A stretch of DNA of 64,000 nt from Pseudomonadota bacterium. Its GTDB lineage: Bacteria > Pseudomonadota > Alphaproteobacteria > Sphingomonadales > Sphingomonadaceae. Under the pieces are notes generated by a model, which did no database searches, was not told the DNA's origin, and was given only the letters and a program-made list of their open reading frames with translations. Of the stretch, positions 61,317 to 64,000 are shown piece after piece (position 1 is the first letter of the stretch; each line of letters begins with the position of its first letter). The position numbers and the translations under genes are program-made. Where the stretch lies: NCBI GenBank assembly GCA_023458055.1, contig JAEXAW010000078.1, positions 259,078 through 323,077 of the forward strand, given 5' to 3'.

Positions 61317-62474
61317 TCACAATTCAACAGGAGCGACGGTGCCAAAGCCATCGACCAAACTTGCAGGAAGAATGTGCTGCCTAACAGTCACCAACCACTT
61401 ACGCAGCCATGCAAAATCCTTTTTCAAAAACTGAATTTGGCCAACAACGATAGACGGGTGAACTTCGTTCAGGCTGGCAAATCCCACGACATCACGCTCG
61501 GAAATGTAGGGAGCTTTTCTGCTGTAGAAAGACATAAGCTTCTCGCGCGAAAACGCAAAATTCAACGATGCCGCATCAGCCTTTTCCTCTTGCTCACGAC
61601 GATCCGTTTCAGCAATGGCGCGCGAATAAGGATCGCTGTCGAGATCATCAATCAGCTCTTCGCCATTCTTGCCATCGCCAGCCAGCACATGTTCGATTTC
61701 GTGGCGCAAAACATACCAGAAGTTATCCAGCCGATTGTGCCGCAAGGTCATGCCAATCACCGGCTCATTGTCAGAAAGCCAAGTGCAAACACCATCCACA
61801 GAGCAATTAGCGATTTTCTCGACCACCACGAAACGCACCCCCGCTGCGAGCAAAGCATTGGGAACGAAACGCACATCTTCAGCATCAATCATCCAAGAGC
61901 GCAATTCACCAAGAATACCACGGAGAGCATCTTCGGAATAAGTAGGGGCTTCGATGCTGCGCGCGACTTGGCGGACGCGATACAGCCAAGCCAATTCCTC
62001 CGGCGAATGATCATCGCGCGTCTTTTTTGCGGCAGCGGCGAACTCTCCGTTCCCCCCGAAATCGTTATCGTTGAGTTCAAAAAATCGAGAAAATTGTAAT
62101 TCAAGAACGCTTTGCTCTGACTCTTCAAACCACCCTCGACCGATCATTTCACGGATAGGATATTTGGTCTGCATAACTGCGCGAGCGCGAATAGCCGGAT
62201 CAGGCTCACGCGCTTCACGCAATTCCCATTCCTTTTGCAGGCCAGCCCATAACGACGCAGATGTGCCAAACGCTTCGCCGAGAGCTTTTGCCATTTCTGC
62301 GCTAATCCCAGACTTGCCAGAAATTACTTTCGTTACGGTCTGCTCGGAATAGCCGAGAATGAACGCTAGATCGCGCTGCGTCCAACCACGCGCCTCCAAC
62401 TCCTCCCGAATGTAAATTCCGGGCGGCTCAGCAAAGTTGTCAAAGACAGCGTCCAAGATGCCCTCTTCATTCAT
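61317..62474 (-). CDS. HigA-type antitoxin fused to ImmA/IrrE metallopeptidase
   Basis: 385 residues. N-terminal HTH (PPGIYIREELEARGWTQRDLA, LGYSEQTVTKVISGKSG) as in HigA. Middle helical region to about 170. C-terminal ImmA/IrrE protease: FWYVLRHEIEHVLAG with H258-E259-x-x-H262, then EEKADAASLNFAF as the third ligand region. HigA neutralises HigB; ImmA/IrrE proteases cut repressors in phage/ICE and stress systems. The fusion suggests a self-tuned antitoxin/regulator. Start overlaps the toxin gene by 8 bp. Confidence 0.88.
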   Translation of the reverse strand: MNEEGILDAVFDNFAEPPGIYIREELEARGWTQRDLAFILGYSEQTVTKVISGKSGISAEMAKALGEAFGTSASLWAGLQKEWELREAREPDPAIRARAVMQTKYPIREMIGRGWFEESEQSVLELQFSRFFELNDNDFGGNGEFAAAAKKTRDDHSPEELAWLYRVRQVARSIEAPTYSEDALRGILGELRSWMIDAEDVRFVPNALLAAGVRFVVVEKIANCSVDGVCTWLSDNEPVIGMTLRHNRLDNFWYVLRHEIEHVLAGDGKNGEELIDDLDSDPYSRAIAETDRREQEEKADAASLNFAFSREKLMSFYSRKAPYISERDVVGFASLNEVHPSIVVGQIQFLKKDFAWLRKWLVTVRQHILPASLVDGFGTVAPVEL

Positions 62475-62766
62475 AGTGGTTGCTAATCTCCAAGATAACT
62501 AACTCTAAAGGCTCGCATTCTTGATCTATTTCTAGAATGATGCGCCATTGGTCATTGATCCTAATGGACCTCTTGCCCTCTAGCTTGCCCTTCAATTTCT
62601 CATAATGAAGGCTCATCATAGCGTAGAGATCGCGCTCGTCTTCGGCCTCTCGAAGCAAACGAATTTTGCGACGCGCGGCCTGCACAACCTGCACCGGCAA
62701 TTTAAGGCGGTGGGCTTGATTAGTTTCGACAAGGGATAAATCGTCATCTGCGTATCGAACCTTCAT
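62467..62766 (-). CDS. HigB/RelE-type mRNA interferase toxin
   Basis: 99 residues from ATG 62766 (MKVRYADDDLSLVETN). The order QAARRKIRLLREAEDERDLYAM, then YEKLKGKLEGKRSIRINDQW and RIILEI matches HigB/RelE family toxins (plasmid maintenance killer type). First gene of the operon with HigA, the usual HigB-HigA order. A GTG seven codons upstream is possible. Ribosome site weak. Confidence 0.85.
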   Translation of the reverse strand: MKVRYADDDLSLVETNQAHRLKLPVQVVQAARRKIRLLREAEDERDLYAMMSLHYEKLKGKLEGKRSIRINDQWRIILEIDQECEPLELVILEISNHYE

Positions 62767-62841
62767 TCGCAGAGTCAGTAGCACCAAAGAATTGCGCCGT
62801 CAAGCACCAATGAAACATATTCTTTAAACTGACTTTTATGC

Positions 62842-62870
62842 TTGACTAATACCAGCAAAGGGCATATTGA
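62842..62870 (+). promoter_or_regulatory. Candidate promoter of the transposase gene
   Basis: TTGACT (62842-62847), 17-bp spacer, TATTGA (62865-62870). A start about 7 bp on falls at the ATG 62877, and no ribosome site is seen, so the message may be leaderless. Confidence 0.5.
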
Positions 62871-62876
62871 AATTGC

Positions 62877-63761
62877 ATGAATAAGCTGACCATCGAAGAG
62901 CGCGCTAAAATCCTTCACCTTCTTTGCGAGGGAATGAGCATCCGCGCCATCACGCGACTGACCGGCGCAAGCAAGAACACCGTCGCTAAGCTGCTAATCG
63001 ACGCAGGCAAGGCTTGTGCGGCCTATCACGATGCGAACGTGCGCGACGTGAAAGCCTCGCGGGTGCAGGTCGATGAAATCTGGTCGTTCACCTATGCCAA
63101 GCAAAAGAATGTGGCTGGAGCAAAAGCTGCGCCGGATCATGCCGGTGACACATGGACTTGGACGGCAATCGATGCTGACAGTAAGATGATACTGTCCTAT
63201 CTGGTCGGTGGCCGCGATGCTGAATATGCAATGTGGTTCATGGACGATCTGGCGTCACGCCTTGCAACCCGAGTCCAGCTTACCAGTGATGGCCACAAAG
63301 CCTATCTCGAAGCCGTGGAAGGCGCTTTCGGTTGCGATGTGGACTATGCGCAACTGGTCAAGATGTATGGCAATGTCGGTGCGACTGATAATCGCCGCTA
63401 TAGCCCCGCCGAATGCACAGGCATCAAGAAGCGCTCCGTTGAAGGCAAGCCCGACATGGCACACGTCAGCACGTCCTACGTCGAGCGTAGCAACCTAACC
63501 ATGCGGATGCACATGCGGCGCTTCACCCGCCTGACCAATGCCTTTTCGAAGAAGGTCGAAAATCACGCCCACGCCGTCGCGCTTCACATGATGTATTACA
63601 ATTTTGTCCGCGTTCATAAAACGCTGCGTGTCACCCCAGCGATGGAAGCTGGCGTTGCTGACCGCCTTTGGGATATTGCGGACATTGCAATGCTTGTGGA
63701 AGAAGCAGAAGCCAAACCCGCGAAGCGTGGCCCATATAAGAAGCGAGAAATTTCAAACTGA
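62877..63761 (+). CDS. IS1-like DDE transposase
   Basis: 294 residues. Helix-turn-helix at the N-terminus (EERAKILHLLCEGMSIRAI, TRLTGASKNTVAKLLIDAG). DDE acids: VDEIWSF (first Asp), TSDGHKAY (second Asp) and YVERSNLTMRMHMRRFTRLTN (Glu), as in IS1-type transposases of alphaproteobacteria. Ends 9 bp before the outer end of the right inverted repeat, so it overlaps that repeat. Confidence 0.92.
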   Translation: MNKLTIEERAKILHLLCEGMSIRAITRLTGASKNTVAKLLIDAGKACAAYHDANVRDVKASRVQVDEIWSFTYAKQKNVAGAKAAPDHAGDTWTWTAIDADSKMILSYLVGGRDAEYAMWFMDDLASRLATRVQLTSDGHKAYLEAVEGAFGCDVDYAQLVKMYGNVGATDNRRYSPAECTGIKKRSVEGKPDMAHVSTSYVERSNLTMRMHMRRFTRLTNAFSKKVENHAHAVALHMMYYNFVRVHKTLRVTPAMEAGVADRLWDIADIAMLVEEAEAKPAKRGPYKKREISN

Positions 63762-63770
63762 CCCACTACC
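63749..63770. repeat. Right terminal inverted repeat of the transposon
   Basis: Complement of 60547-60568; ends ...CTGACCCACTACC. Immediately followed by the second AAAAATTG copy. Confidence 0.95.
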
Positions 63771-63875
63771 AAAAATTGGCACAATTTTTCGGGGTGGGTC
63801 AAACGTTCGATGGGCCGGAACACCCACCCCAAAAAAGCTGACGCTTTTTTCACCCTCCCTGAAAGGGAGGGTGGA
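63771..63875. repeat. R1 repeat copy 3, right half
   Basis: Starts AAAAATTG (target copy), then GCACAATTTTTCGGGG, GGGTCAAACG..ACCCACCCC, AAAAAAGC..GCTTTTTT and ACCCTCCCTGAAAGGGAGGG. Joined to 60513-60546 it rebuilds a full R1 repeat. Confidence 0.85.
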
Positions 63876-63886
63876 TAGGCGCCGAT

Positions 63887-63941
63887 CCTCCCTGTTGCGC
63901 AGCAATGGGGAGGGGGACCATCCGACAGGATGGTGGAGGGG
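63887..63941. repeat. R2-like repeat
   Basis: CCTCCCTGTTGCGCAGCAAT, GGGGAGGGGGACCATCCGAC, AGGATGGTGGAGGGG; hairpin ACCATCCGACAGGATGGT. Related to R2 copies at 23343 and 44611. Confidence 0.65.
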
Positions 63942-64000
63942 TCGCGAGGCGGAGCCGAGCGGGCGGCGGTTCCTCTTAGCGCGCCCCTCAGAAGGACGGC

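Larger units (their letters stand above)
60547..63770. mobile_element. 3.2-kb IS1-like transposon carrying a toxin-antitoxin operon
   Basis: Bounded by perfect 22-bp terminal inverted repeats (60547-60568 and 63749-63770, both starting GGTAGTGGGTCAGTTTG) and flanked by the 8-bp direct repeat AAAAATTG (60539-60546 and 63771-63778). Removing it and one target copy rejoins an intact R1 repeat. It contains, left to right, a small KGG-type protein, an unknown protein, a HigA/ImmA-IrrE fusion, a HigB-like toxin (three minus-strand genes), and one transposase at the right end. 8-bp duplications fit IS1/IS1595-like transposition. Confidence 0.93.

Overview
The window looks like a chromosomal segment of an alphaproteobacterium of the order Sphingomonadales. 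Supporting signs are the high-GC coding sequence, an NDUFA12-type complex I accessory protein, the aat/DUF2155 pair, a large TonB-dependent receptor, a PagL-like outer-membrane enzyme and many short palindromic intergenic repeats. No rRNA and no CRISPR array is seen. One tRNA (Trp, anticodon CCA) is present. Genus and species cannot be fixed from this sequence alone.

Layout. 1-15 kb: the 3' end of typA/bipA, a type-I-secretion (RTX/cadherin-like) giant, small DUF genes, a CHAP-domain protein, an orphan ParA, a GGDEF/EAL protein whose EAL domain is cut by an in-frame stop, a fatty acyl-AMP ligase, recX, a DUF192 lipoprotein, NDUFA12, and DUF2155 and aat, which overlap tail to tail. 15-31 kb: a TonB receptor, then the translation/transcription cluster tRNA-Trp, secE, nusG, rplK, rplA, rplJ, rplL. 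This cluster is interrupted twice. The first interruption carries a PPC-domain protein, a FABP-like protein, gnd and an AT-rich caspase-family gene. The second carries an AraC regulator and a proline-rich membrane protein. 31-46 kb: a third, 15-kb interruption with a hydrolase, a DUF2975/XRE pair with palindromic operators, an ABC-F ATPase, mtnN and a CPBP protease, a PagL-like gene, a CocE-type hydrolase split by a stop codon, a cytochrome c peroxidase, a two-component system with a cytochrome b561-like protein, and a BenE transporter. 46-55 kb: rpoB and rpoC, with a short AT-rich open frame between them. 55-60 kb: a processive family 2 glycosyltransferase coupled to an outer-membrane barrel, an SH3 lipoprotein, a PspC gene and recF.

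The last 3.2 kb of genes (60547-63770) form a complete mobile element. It has perfect 22-bp terminal inverted repeats and an 8-bp target duplication, and it sits inside a dispersed palindromic repeat. It carries one IS1-like transposase, a small KGG-type passenger protein and a three-gene operon: a HigB-like toxin, a HigA/ImmA-IrrE fusion and an unknown winged-helix-like protein.

The main working systems are the macromolecular synthesis genes (secE-nusG-L11-L1-L10-L7/12-rpoBC), an envelope group (TonB receptor, barrels, PagL-like, glycosyltransferase pair), a signalling/redox group (39.6-43.3 kb), and the accessory items: the caspase gene, the toxin-antitoxin transposon and the rpoB-rpoC ORFan. 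The accessory items are the most likely places for undescribed biology.
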